The translations under genes and the position numbers were made by a program. Shown piece after piece: positions 1-10,458 of a stretch of DNA of 64,000 nucleotides; within the stretch, counting starts at the first letter, position 1; each line of letters begins with the position of its first letter. The notes beneath the pieces are model-generated. The model worked only from the letters and a program-made list of their open reading frames with translations, did not search any database and was not told where the DNA came from. The stretch is from Halocaridina rubra (Eukaryota; Arthropoda; Malacostraca; Decapoda; Atyidae): assembly GCA_037179515.1 (NCBI GenBank), contig JAXCGZ010004148.1:1-64000 (forward strand), written 5' to 3'.

Positions 1-2487
1 GAGGTTCGGGTATCTGTAATATGATCATAGTGGCATTCAGTCAGAATGCGTTCAATCCTAAGTATAGCAGATAAAAGCTATAAGGTTGTATTCCTTTTAA
101 CCTTCTGTGGTGTGTAGTTGGTAGCACCTTGACTTAGTAATTATAAGTCCTAGGTTCGAGTCCCAGTCGGGGTAAAAAATAATTCATGTTTTCACATATG
201 TAATGTGCTTAATTGATTATTGTATAGCCCGAATGAGATTGGGATTGGAATTAAATGCAAAAATGAAGCCACGAGTTAGGTTTGGGAATCTGTAATATGA
301 ACATAGTGGCATTCAGTTAGAATGCGTTCATTCCTAAGTATAGCAGATATAAGCTATAAGGTTGGATTCCTTTTAACCTTCTGTGGTGTGTAGTTGGTAG
401 CGCCTTGACTTAGTAATTATAAGTCCTAGGTTCGAGTCCCAGTCGGGGTAATAAATGATTCATGTTTTCACATATGTAATGTGCTTAATTGATTATTGTA
501 TAGCCAGAATGAGATTGAGAATTGAATTAAATGCGAAAATGAAGCCACGAGTGAGGTTGGGGAATCTGTAATATGAACATAGTGGCATTCAGTTAGAATG
601 CGTTCATTCCTAAGTATAGCAGATATAAGCTATAAGGTTGGATTCCTTTTAACCTTCTGTGGTGTGTAGTTGGTATCGCTTTGACTTAGTAATTATAAGT
701 CCTAGGTTCCGGTCCCAGTCGGGGTAAAAAATGATTAATGTTTTCACATATGTAATGTGCTTAATTGATTATTGTATAGCCCGAATGAGATTGGGAATTG
801 AATTAAATGCGAAAATGAAGCCACGAGTGAGGTTGGGGAATCTGTAATTTGAACATAGTGGCATTCAGTTAGAATGCGTTCATTCCTAAGTATAGCAGAT
901 ATAAGCTATAAGGTTGGATTCCTTTTAACCTTCTGTGGTGTGTAGTTGGTAGCGCCTTGACTTAGTAATTATAAGTCCTAGGTTCGAGTCCCAGTCGGGG
1001 TAAAAAATGATTCATGTTTTCACATACGTAATGTGCTTAATTGATTATTGTATAGCCCGAGTGAGATTGGGAATTGAATTAAATGCGAAAATGAAGCCAC
1101 GAGTGAGGTTGGGGAATCTGTAATATAAACATAGTGGCATTCAGTTAGAATGCGTTCATTCCTAAGTATTGCAGATATAAGCTATAAGGTTGGATTCCTT
1201 TTAACCTTCTGTGGTGTTTAGTTGGTAGCGCCTTGACTTAGTAATTATAAGTCCTATGTTCGAGTCCCAGTCGGGGTAAAAAATGATTCATGTTTTCACA
1301 TATGTAATGTGCTTATTTGATTATTGTATAGCCCGAATGAGATTGGGAATTGAATTAAATGCGAAAATGAAGCCACGAGTGAGGTTCGGGTATCTGTAAT
1401 ATGATCATAGTGGCATTCAGTCAGAATGCGTTCAATCCTAAGTATAGCAGATAAAAGCTATAAGGTTGTATTCCTTTTAACCTTCTGTGGTGTGTAGTTG
1501 GTAGCACCTTGACTTAGTAATTATAAGTCCTAGGTTCGAGTCCCAGTCGGGGTAAAAAATAATTCATGTTTTCACATATGTAATGTGCTTAATTGATTAT
1601 TGTATAGCCCGAATGAGATTGGGAATTGAATTAAATGCGAAAATGAAGCCACGAGTTAGGTTTGGGAATCTGTAATATGAACATAGTGGCATTCAGTTAG
1701 AATGCGTTCATTCCTAAGTATAGCAGATATAAGCTATAAGGTTGGATTCCTTTTAACCTTCTGTGGTGTTTAGTTGGTAGCGCCTTGACTTAGTAATTAT
1801 AAGTCCTAGGTTCGAGTCCCAGTCGGGGTAAAAAATGATTCATGTTTTCACATATGTAATGTGCTTAATTGATTATTGTATAGCCCGAATGAGATTGAGA
1901 ATTGAATTAAATGCGAAAATGAAGCCACGAGTGAGGTTGGGGAATCTGTAATATGAACATAGTGGCATTCAGTTAGAATGCGTTCATTCCTAAGTATAGC
2001 AGATATAAGCTATAACGTTGGATTCCTTTTAACCTTCTGTGGTGTGTAGTTGGTAGGGCCTTGACTTAGTAATTATAAGTCCTAGGTTCGAGTCCGAGTC
2101 AGGGTAAAAAATGATTCATGTTTTCACATATGTAATGTGCTTAATTGATTATTGTATAGCCCGAATGAGATTGGGAATTGAATTAAATGCGAAAATGAAG
2201 CCACGAGTGAGGTTGGGGAATCTGTAATATGAACATAGTGGCATTCAGTTAGAATGCGTTCATTCCTAAGTATAGCAGATATAAGCTATAAGGTTGGATT
2301 CCTTTTAACCTTCTGTGGTGTGTAGTTGGTAGCGCCTTGACTTAGTAATTATAAGTCCTAGGTTCGAGTCCAAGTCGGGGTAAAAAAAAATGATTCATGT
2401 TTTCACATATGCAATGTGCTTAATTGATTATTGTATAGCCCGAATGAGATTGGGAATTGATTTAAATGCGAAAATGAAGCCACGAGT
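1..2487 (+). repeat. Block A: nine diverged units of the downstream subfamily set
   Basis: Units begin at 1, 277, 553, 829, 1105, 1381, 1657, 1933 and 2209. Units 1 and 1381 share a long list of private variants (GTTCGGGTATC, ATGATCAT, CAGTCAG, CAATCC, GCACC, TAATAATTC). They mark a 5-unit (1380 bp) duplication covering at least the first unit. The unit from 1105 carries TATAAAC, TATTGC and CCTATG, a set that reappears near 28147, 35055 and 39490. Block A therefore belongs with the array after 24 kb and not with the adjacent 2.5-24 kb domain. Confidence 0.75.
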
Positions 2488-5400
2488 GATGTTGGGGAAT
2501 CTGTAATATGAACATAGTGGCATTCAGTTAGAATGCGTTCATTCCTAAGTATAGCAGATATAAGCTATAAGGTTGGATTCCTTTTAACCTTCTGTGGTGT
2601 GTAGTTGGTATCGCTTTGACTTAGTAATTATAAGTCCTAGGTTCCGGTCCCAGTCGGGGTAAAAAATGATTAATGTTTTCACATATGTAATGTGCTTAAT
2701 TGATTATTGTATAGCCCGAATGAGATTGGGAATTGAATTAAATGCGAAAATGAAGCCACGAGTGAGGTTGGGGTATCTGTAATATGATCATAGTTGCATT
2801 CAGTCAGAATGCGTTCAATCCTAAGTATAGCAGATAAAAGCTATAAGGTTGTATTCCTTTTAACCTTTTGTGGTGTGTAGTTGGTAGCAACTTGACTTAG
2901 TAATTATAAGTCCTAGGTTCGAGTCCCAGTCGGGGTAAAAAATGATTCATGTTTTCACATATGTAATGTGCTTAATTGATTATTGTATAGCACGAAGGAG
3001 ATTGGGAATTGAATTAAATGCGAAAATGAAGCCACGAGTGAGGTTGGGGAATCTGTAATATGAACATAGTGGCATTCAGTTAGAATGCGTTCATTCCTAA
3101 GTATAGCAGATATAAGCTGTAAGGTTGAATTCCTTTTAACCTTCTGTGGTGTTTAGTTGGTAGCGCCTTGACTTAGTAATTATAAGTCCTAGGTTCGAGT
3201 CCCAGTCGGGGTAAAAAATGATTCATGTTTTCACATATGTAATGTGCTTAATTGATTATTGTATAGCCCGAATGAGATTGGGAATTGAATTAAATGCGAA
3301 AATGAAGCCACGAGTGAGGTTGGGGAATCTGTAATATGAACATAGTGGCATTCAGTTTGAATGCGTTCATTCCTAAGTATAGCAGATATAAGCTATAAGG
3401 TTGGATTCATTTTAACCTTCTGTGGTGTTTAGTTGGTAGCGCCATGACTTAGTAATTATAAGTCCTAGGTTCGAGTCCCAGTCAGGGTAAAAAATGATTC
3501 ATGTTCTCACATATGTAATGTGCTTAATTGATTATTGTATAGCCCGAATGAGATTGGGAATTGAATTAAATGCGAAAATGAAGCCACGAGTGAGGTTGGG
3601 GAATCTGTAATATGAACATAGTGGCATTCAGTTAGAATGCGTTCATTCCTAAGTATAGCAGATATAAGCTATAAGTTTGGATTCCTTTTAACCTTCTGTG
3701 GTGTGTAGTTGGTAGCGCCCTGACTTAGTAATTATAAGTCCTAGGTTCGAGTCCCAGTCGGGGTAAAAATGATTCATGTTTTCACATATGTAATGTGCTT
3801 AATTGATTATTGTATAGCCCAAATGAGATTGGGAATTGAATTAAATGCGAAAATGAAGCCACGAGTGAGGTTGGGGTATCTGTAATATGAACATAGTGGC
3901 ATTCAGTTAGAATGCGTTCAACCCTAAGTATAGCAGATATAAGCTATAAGGTTGGATTCCTTTTAACCTTCTGTGGTGTTTAGTTGGTAGCGCCTTGACT
4001 TAGTAATTATAAGTCCTAGGTTCGAGTCCCAGTCGGGGTAAAAAATGATTCATGTTTTCACATTTGTAATGTGCTTAATTGATTATTGTATAGCCCGAAT
4101 GAGATTGGGAATTGAATTAAATGCGAAAATGAAGCCACGAGTGAGGTTGGGGAATCTGTAATATGAACATAGTGGCATTCAGTTAGAATGCGTTCATTCC
4201 TAAGTATAGCAGATATAAGCTATAAGGTTGGATTCCTTTTAACCTTTCTATTGTGTGTAGTCGGTAGCGCCTTGACTTAGTAATTATAAGTCCTAGGTTC
4301 GAGTCCCAGTCAGGGTAAAAAAGATTCATGTTTTCACATATGTAATGTGCTTAATTAATTATTGTGTAGCCCGAATGAGATTGGGAATTGAATTAAATGC
4401 GAAAATGAAGGCACGAGTGAGGTTGGGGAATCTGTAATATGAACATAGTGGCATTCAGTTAGAATGCGTTCATTCCTAAGTATAGCAGATATAAGCTATA
4501 AGGTTGGATTCCTTTTAACCTTCTGTGGTGTGTAGTTGGTAGCGCCTTGACTTAGTAATTATAAGTCCTAGGTTCAAGTCCCAGTCGGGGTAAAAAATGA
4601 TTCATGTTTTCACATATGTAATGTGCTTAATTGATTATTGTATAGCCCGAATGAGATTGGGAATTGAATTAAATGCGAAAATGAAGCCACGAGTGAGGTT
4701 GGGGTATCTGTAATATGAACATAGTGGCATTCAGTTAGAATGCGTTCATTCCTAAGTATAGCAGATATAAGCTATAAGGTTGTATTCCTTTTAACCTTCT
4801 GTGGTGTGTAGTTGGTAGCACCTTGACTTAGTAATTATAAGTCCTAGGTTCGAGTCCCAGTCGGGGTAAAAAATGATTCATGTTTTCACATATGTAATGT
4901 GCTTAATTGATTATTGTATAGCACGAAGGAGATTGGGAATTGAATTAAATGCGAAAATGAAGCCACGAGTGAGGTTGGGGAATCTGTAATATGAACATAG
5001 TGGCATTCAGTTTGAATGCGTTCATTCCTAAGTATAGCAGATATAAGCTATAAGGTTGGATTCCTTTTAACCTTCTGTGGTGTGTAGTTGGTAGCGCCAT
5101 GACTTAGTAATTATAAGTCCTAGGTTCGAGTCCCAGTCGGGGTAAAAAATGATTCATGTTCTCACATATGTAATGTGCTTAATTGATTATTGTATAGCCC
5201 GAATGAGATTGGGAATTGAATTAAATGCGAAAATGAAGCCACGAGTGAGGTTGGGGAATCTGTAATATGAACATAGTGGCATTCAGTTAGAATGCGTTCA
5301 TTCCTAAGTATAGCAGATATAAGCTATAAGGTTGGATTCCTTTTAACCTTCTGTGGTGTGTAGTTGGTAGCGCCCTGACTTAGTAATTATAAGTCCTAGG

Positions 5401-6530
5401 TTCGAGTCCCAGTCGGGGTAAAAAATGATTCATGTTTTCACATATGTAATGTGCTTAATTGATTATTGTATAGCCCAAATGAGATTGGGAATTGAATTAA
5501 ATGCGAAAATGAAGCCACGAGTGAGGTTGGGGTATCTGTAATATGAACATAGTGGCATTCAGTTAGAATGCGTTCAACCCTAAGTATAGCAGATATAAGC
5601 TATAAGGTTGGATTCCTTTTAACCTTCTGTGGTGTTTAGTTGGTAGCGCCTTGACTTAGTAATTATAAGTCCTAGGTTCGAGTCCCAGTCGGGGTAAAAA
5701 GTTATTCATGTTTTCACATATGTAATGTGCTTAATTGATTATTGTATAGCCCGAATGAGATTGGGAATTGAATTAAATGCGAAAATGAAGCCACGAGTGA
5801 GGTTGGGGAATCTGTAATATGAACATAGTGGCATTCAGTTAGAATGCGTTCATTCCTAAGTATAGCAGATATAAGCTATAAGGTTGGATTCCTTTTAACC
5901 TTTCTATTGTGTGTAGTCGGTAGCGCCTTGACTTAGTAATTATAAGTCCTAGGTTCGAGTCCCAGTCAGGGTAAAAAATGATTCATGTTTTCACATATGT
6001 AATGTGCTTAATTAATTATTGTGTAGCCCGAATGAGATTGGGAATTGAATTAAATGCGAAAATGAAGGCACGAGTGAGGTTGGGGAATCTGTAATATGAA
6101 CATAGTGGCATTCAGTTAGAATGCGTTCATTCCTAAGTATAGCAGATATAAGCTATAAGGTTGGATTCCTTTTAACCTTCTGTGGTGTGTAGTTGGTAGC
6201 GCCTTGACTTAGTAATTATAAGTCCTAGGTTCAAGTCCCAGTCGGGGTAAAAAATGATTCATGTTTTCACATATGTAATGTGCTTAATTGATTATTGTAT
6301 AGCCCGAATGAGATTGGGAATTGAATTAAATGCGAAAATGAAGCCACGAGTGAGGTTGGGGTATCTGTAATATGAACATAGTGGCATTCAGTTAGAATGC
6401 GTTCATTCCTAAGTATAGCAGATATAAGCTATAAGGTTGTATTCCTTTTAACCTTCTGTGGTGTGTAGTTGGTAGCACCTTGACTTAGTAATTATAAGTC
6501 CTAGGTTCGAGTCCCAGTCGGGGTAAAAAA
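2488..6530 (+). repeat. Higher-order segment, copy 1 of a pair offset 16008 bp
   Basis: Private variants here recur exactly 16008 bp (58 units) downstream: GCAACTT at 2887, GGATTCATTT at 3403, the shortened A5 run at 3763, TCTATTG at 4247 and 5903, and TTCAAG at 6232. A 6-unit (1656 bp) sub-period is visible (TCTATTG 4247 to 5903). The match fades near 6530. Confidence 0.8.
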
Positions 6531-7455
6531 TGATTCATGTTTTCACATATGTAATGTGCTTAATTGATTATTGTATAGCCCGAATGAGATTGGGAATTGA
6601 ATTAAATGCGAAAATGAAGCCACGAGTGAGGTTGGGGAATCTGTAATATGAACATAGTGGCATTCAGTTAGAATGCGTTCATTCCTAAGTATAGCAGATA
6701 TAAGCTATAAGGTTGGATTCCTTTTAACCTTCTGTGGTGTGTAGTTGGTAGCGCCTTGACTTAGTAATTATAAGTCCTAGGTTCGAGTCCAAGTCGGGGT
6801 AAAAAATGATTCATGTTTTCACATATGTAATGTGCTTAATTGATTATTGTATAGCCCGAATGAGATTGGGAATTGAATTAAATGCGAAAATGAAGCCACG
6901 AGTGAGGTTGGGGAATCTGTAATATGAACATAGTGGCATTCAGTTAGAATGCGTTCATTCCTAAGTATAGCAGATATAAGCTATAACGTTGGATTCCTTT
7001 TAACCTTCTGTGGTGTGTAGTTGGTAGCGCCTTGACTTAGTAATTATAAGTCCTAGGTTCGAGTCCCAGTCGGGGTAAAAAATGATTCATGTTTTCACAT
7101 ATGTAATGTGCTTAATTGATTATTGTATAGCCCGAATGAGATTGGGAATTGAATTAAATGCGAAAATGAAGCTACGAGTGAGGTTGGGGAATCTGTAATA
7201 TGAACATAGTGGCATTCAGTTAGAATGCGTTCATTCCTAAGTATAGCAGATATAAGCTATAAGGTTGGATTCCTTTTAACCTTCTGTGGTGTGTAGTTGG
7301 TAGCGCCTTGACTTAGTAATTATAAGTCCTAGGTTCGAGTCCCAGTCGGGGTAAAAAATTATTCATGTTTTCACATATGTAATGTGCTTAATTGATTATT
7401 GTATAGCCCGAATGAGATTGGGAATTGAATTAAATGCGAAAATGAAGCCACGAGT

Positions 7456-7731
7456 GAGGTTGGGGAATCTGTAATATGAACATAGTGGCATTCAGTTAGA
7501 ATGCGTTCATTCCTAAGTATAGCAGATATAAGCTATAAGGTTGGATTCCTTTTAACCTTCTGTGGTGTGTAGTTGGTATCGCTTTGACTTAGTAATTATA
7601 AGTCCTAGGTTCCGGTCCCAGTCGGGGTAAAAAATGATTAATGTTTTCACATATGTAATGTGCTTAATTGATTATTGTATAGCCCGAATGAGATTGGGAA
7701 TTGAATTAAATGCGAAAATGAAGCCACGAGT
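7456..7731 (+). repeat. Subfamily unit with disrupted B box (GGTTCCGG type)
   Basis: This type reads GGTATCGCTTTG in the D-arm region and GGTTCCGGTCC where the B box should be, so the invariant TTCGA core is lost. Fifteen copies were seen (GGTATC, or GGAATC in two, at 672, 2607, 7575, 15579, 18615, 25789, 27447, 32697, 34355, 38781, 42099, 50126, 56485, 58419 and 62557, each within a few bases). All but the first are followed directly by an ATGATCAT-type unit. Confidence 0.75.
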
Positions 7732-8007
7732 GAGGTTGGGGTATCTGTAATATGATCATAGTGGCATTCAGTCAGAATGCGTTCAATCCTAAGTATAGCA
7801 GATAAAAGCTATAAGGTTGTATTCCTTTTAACCTTCTGTGGTGTGTAGTTGGTAGCACCTTGACTTAGTAATTATAAGTCCTAGGTTCGAGTCCCAGTCG
7901 GGGTAAAAAATGATTCATGTTTTCACATATGTAATGTGCTTAATTGATTATTGTATAGCACGAAGGAGATTGGGAATTGAATTAAATGCGAAAATGAAGC
8001 CACGAGT
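7732..8007 (+). repeat. Subfamily unit, ATGATCAT type
   Basis: This type is defined by linked variants over its first half: GGTATCTG, ATGATCAT, CAGTCAG, CAATCC, AGATAAAAGC and TTGTATTCC. The hairpin stems stay intact because the changes fall in loops. It usually sits just after the GGTTCCGG-type unit. It also occurs alone or doubled (1, 1381, 27883, 34791, 39217). Confidence 0.75.
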
Positions 8008-10247
8008 GAGGTTGGGGAATCTGTAATATGAACATAGTGGCATTCAGTTAGAATGCGTTCATTCCTAAGTATAGCAGATATAAGCTATAAGGTTGGATTC
8101 CTTTTAACCTTCTGTGGTGTTTAGTTGGTAGCGCCATGACTTAGTAATTATAAGTCCTAGGTTCGAGTCCCAGTCGGGGTAAAAAATGATTCATGTTCTC
8201 ACATATGTAATGTGCTTAATTGATTATTGTATAGCCCGAATGAGATTGGGAATTGAATTAAATGCGAAAATGAAGCCACGAGTGAGGTTGGGGAATCTGT
8301 AATATGAACATAGTGGCATTCAGTTAGAATGCGTTCATTCCTAAGTATAGCAGATATAAGCTATAAGGTTGGATTCCTTTTAACCTTCTGTGGTGTGTAG
8401 TTGGTAGCGCCTTGACTTAGTAATTATAAGTCCTAGGTTCGAGTCCCAGTCGGGGTAAAAAATGATTCATGTTTTCACATATGTAATGTGCTTAATTGAT
8501 TATTGTATAGCCCAAATGAGATTGGGAATTGAATTAAATGCGAAAATGAAGCCACGAGTGAGGTTGGGGTATCTGTAATATGAACATAGTGGCATTCAGT
8601 TAGAATGCGTTCAACCCTAAGTATAGCAGATATAAGCTATAAGGTTGGATTCCTTTTAACCTTCTGTGGTGTTTAGTTGGTAGCGCCTTGACTTAGTAAT
8701 TATAAGTCCTAGGTTCGAGTCCCAGTCGGGGTAAAAAATGATTCATGTTTTCACATATGTAATGTGCTTAATTGATTATTGTATAGAACGAATGAGATTG
8801 GGAATTGAATTAAATGCGAAAATGAAGCCACGAGTGAGGTTGGGGAATCTGTAATATGAACATAGTGGCATTCAGTTAGAATGCGTTCATTCCTAAGTAT
8901 AGCAGATATAAGCTATAAGGTTGGATTCCTTTTAACCTTCTATTGTGTGTAGTCGGTAGCGCCTTGACTTAGTAATTATAAGTCCTAGGTTCGAGTCCCA
9001 GTCAGGGTAAAAAATGATTCATGTTTTCACATATGTAATGTGCTTAATTAATTATTGTGTAGCCCGAATGAGATTGGGAATTGAATTAAATGCGAAAATG
9101 AAGGCACGAGTGAGGTTGGGGAATCTGTAATATGAACATAGTGGCATTCAGTTAGAATGCGTTCATTCCTAAGTATAGCAGATATAAGCTATAAGGTTGG
9201 ATTCCTTTTAACCTTCTGTGGTGTGTAGTTGGTAGCGCCTTGACTTAGTAATTATAAGTCCTAGGTTCAAGTCCCAGTCGGGGTAAAAAATGATTCATGT
9301 TTTCACATATGTAATGTGCTTAATTGATTATTGTATAGCCCGAATGAGATTGGGAATTGAATTAAATGCGAAAATGAAGCCACGAGTGAGGTTGGGGTAT
9401 CTGTAATATGAACATAGTGGCATTCAGTTAGAATGCGTTCATTCCTAAGTATAGCAGATATAAGCTATAAGGTTGGATTCCTTTTAACCTTCTGTGGTGT
9501 GTAGTTGGTAGCGCCTTGACTTAGTAATTATAAGTCCTAGGTTCGAGTCCCAGTCGGGGTAAAAAATGATTCATGTTTTCACATATGTAATGTGCTTAAT
9601 TGATTATTGTATAGCCCGAATGAGATTGGGAATTGAATTAAATGCGAAAATGAAGCCACGAGTGAGGTTGGGGAATCTGTAATATGAACATAGTGGCATT
9701 CAGTTAGAATGCGTTCATTCCTAAGTATAGCAGATATAAGCTATAAGGTTGGATTCCTTTTAACCTTCTGTGGTGTGTAGTTGGTAGCGCCTTGACTTAG
9801 TAATTATAAGTCCTAGGTTCGAGTCCCAGTCGGGGTAAAAAATGATTCATGTTTTCACATATGTAATGTGCTTAATTGATTATTGTATAGCCCGAATGAG
9901 ATTGGGAATTGAATTAAATGCGAAAATGAAGCCACGAGTGAGGTTGGGGAATCTGTAATATGAACATAGTGGCATTCAGTTAGAATGCGTTCATTCCTAA
10001 GTATAGCAGATATAAGCTATAAGGTTGGATTCCTTTTAACCTTCTGTGGTGTGTAGTTGGTAGCGCCTTGACTTAGTAATTATAAGTCCTAGGTTCGAGT
10101 CCCAGTCGGGGTAAAAAATGATTCATGTTTTCACATATGTAATGTGCTTAATTGATTATTGTATAGCCCGAATGAGATTGGGAATTGAATTAAATGCGAA
10201 AATGAAGCCACGAGTGAGGTTGGGGAATCTGTAATATGAACATAGTG

Positions 10248-10264
10248 GCATTCAGTTAGAATGC
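10248..10264 (+). other. Hairpin 1: GCATTC / GAATGC
   Basis: A perfect 6-bp stem closes a 5-nt loop (AGTTA). Loop variants are common (AGTCA, AGTTT, AGATA). Stem changes also occur (GAATTC near 51150, GAATGT near 29030), so the stem is not strictly conserved. Confidence 0.8.
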
Positions 10265-10277
10265 GTTCATTCCTAAG

Positions 10278-10297
10278 TATAGCAGATATAAGCTATA
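10278..10297 (+). other. Hairpin 2: TATAGC / GCTATA
   Basis: A perfect 6-bp stem with an 8-nt loop (AGATATAA). The variant loop AGATAAAA marks the ATGATCAT subfamily. Stem changes are few: one monomer type reads AGAAGAT (41217), and 63617 has ATCTATA. Confidence 0.8.
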
Positions 10298-10319
10298 AGG
10301 TTGGATTCCTTTTAACCTT
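10297..10319 (+). other. Hairpin 3: AAGGTT / AACCTT
   Basis: A perfect 6-bp stem with an 11-nt loop containing TTCCTTTT. It shares one base with hairpin 2, and its 3' arm overlaps the ACCTT that can pair with the acceptor-like GGGGT. The two folds would therefore compete in an RNA. Confidence 0.7.
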
Positions 10320-10324
10320 CTGTG

Positions 10325-10336
10325 GTGTGTAGTTGG
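10325..10336 (+). promoter_or_regulatory. A-box-like element of a Pol III internal promoter
   Basis: Aligned to the tRNA A box (T R G Y N N A G T N G G), this 12-mer matches at G10, Y11, A14, G15, T16, G18 and G19 (tRNA numbering) and misses at positions 8 and 9. The end AGTTGG is invariant in nearly all units. A boxes with mismatches at 8-9 can still work in SINEs, but activity is not shown here. Confidence 0.6.
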
Positions 10337-10345
10337 TAGCGCCTT

Positions 10346-10364
10346 GACTTAGTAATTATAAGTC
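10346..10364 (+). other. Hairpin 4: GACTTA / TAAGTC in the anticodon-arm position
   Basis: A perfect 6-bp stem around the 7-nt loop GTAATTA. It is offset by two bases from the canonical tRNA anticodon stem, leaving three nt before it and none before the T stem. It is among the least variable parts of the unit. The ancestral tRNA stem may have decayed and been replaced by this dyad. Confidence 0.75.
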
Positions 10365-10367
10365 CTA

Positions 10368-10378
10368 GGTTCGAGTCC
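10368..10378 (+). promoter_or_regulatory. B box of a Pol III internal promoter (perfect consensus)
   Basis: GGTTCGAGTCC fits the eukaryotic B box GGTTCGANTCC at every fixed position and is the core TFIIIC site in tRNA genes and SINEs. It begins 31 nt after the A box ends, within the normal tRNA spacing. It is intact in most units. Recurrent broken forms are GGTTCCGGTCC (for example from 7456), GGTTCAAGTCC (near 4571) and GGATCGAGTCC (near 26098). Confidence 0.8.
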
Positions 10379-10403
10379 CAGTCGGGGTAAAAAATGATTC
10401 ATG

Positions 10404-10407
10404 TTTT
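10404..10407 (+). terminator. T4 tract, possible Pol III terminator
   Basis: Four Ts lie 15 nt past the end of the tRNA-like module, so a transcript started near 10315 would be about 90 nt. T4 is the minimal Pol III terminator in animals. Another T4 (10310-10313) lies just upstream of the module and could stop read-through from the previous unit. Some units have TTCT here (for example 'gttctcac' near 8197 and 16199) and lose the signal; others extend it to T5, T6 or T7. Confidence 0.45.
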
Positions 10408-10422
10408 CACATATGTAATGTG
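10408..10422 (+). other. Hairpin 5: CACAT / ATGTG directly after T4
   Basis: A 5-bp stem with the loop ATGTA begins at the base after the T4 tract. A common variant changes the loop to ATGCA (for example 2411 and 28634). The T7 units destroy the left arm. Confidence 0.65.
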
Positions 10423-10442
10423 CTTAATTGATTATTGTATAG

Positions 10443-10458
10443 CCCGAATGAGATTGGG
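10443..10458 (+). other. Hairpin 6: CCCGA / TTGGG
   Basis: A 5-bp stem with one G-T pair and a 6-nt loop. A recurrent variant CCCAA (for example 3818, 8513 and 19828) turns the G-T pair into A-T and completes the stem. That change is also a CpG transition, so it need not be selected. Confidence 0.5.

Larger units (their letters stand above)
7456..9663 (+). repeat. Higher-order segment, copy 1 of a pair offset 8004 bp
   Basis: Eight units match 15460-17667 unit for unit at an offset of exactly 29 units. Shared markers are GGTATCGCTTTG at 7575, ATGATCAT near 7753, GCACGAAGG near 7958, CAACCC near 8612, TAGAACG at 8785 and TCTATTG at 8939. The flanks do not share these variants. Confidence 0.8.
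10315..10389 (+). pseudogene. tRNA-like module (degenerate, probably tRNA-derived); one per unit
   Basis: This 75-nt segment has tRNA length and order. A D-arm-like stem (GTGT 10327-10330 with GCGC 10339-10342, two G-T pairs) closes the loop AGTTGGTA. The anticodon-arm position has the loop TTAGTAA (10349-10355), reading AGT after T33. The T arm is CTAGG/CCCAG (10365-10369 with 10377-10381, one mismatch) around TTCGAGT. The best acceptor pairing is ACCTT 10315-10319 with GGGGT 10384-10388, followed by a discriminator-like A. The canonical anticodon stem TTGAC/TTATA does not pair. Instead GACTTA/TAAGTC forms a perfect but shifted stem. From memory, the stretch from GCGCC to CCCAG resembles eukaryotic tRNA-Thr(AGT). 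No CCA is encoded. The broken stems argue against an aminoacylated tRNA; a SINE-type head or pseudo-tRNA fits better. The same module sits at unit positions 100-174 in essentially all copies, for example 100-174 in the first. Confidence 0.85.

Noticed and set aside
10310..10313. T4 upstream of the module as a dedicated terminator for the preceding unit
   Set aside because: It lies over 200 bp past the T4 that follows the previous module and is part of the hairpin 3 loop. Possible, but unsupported as a separate regulatory site.
10370..10387. Possible CENP-B box (TTCG ... CGGG)
   Set aside because: The CENP-B core needs 7 bases between TTCG and CGGG, with an A at the fifth. Here the spacer is 9 bases and the key A is misplaced. 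The sequence is fully explained by the tRNA T arm and acceptor strand.
10315..10389. Functional tRNA gene, over 200 copies
   Set aside because: The canonical anticodon stem does not pair, the acceptor has at best five pairs including two G-T, and T-stem and B-box mutations are widespread. It is called tRNA-like or pseudo-tRNA instead.
10443..10458. Compensatory evolution in hairpin 6 (CCCGA to CCCAA)
   Set aside because: The change improves pairing but is a CpG transition, which alone explains its recurrence. No matching change on the other arm was seen.
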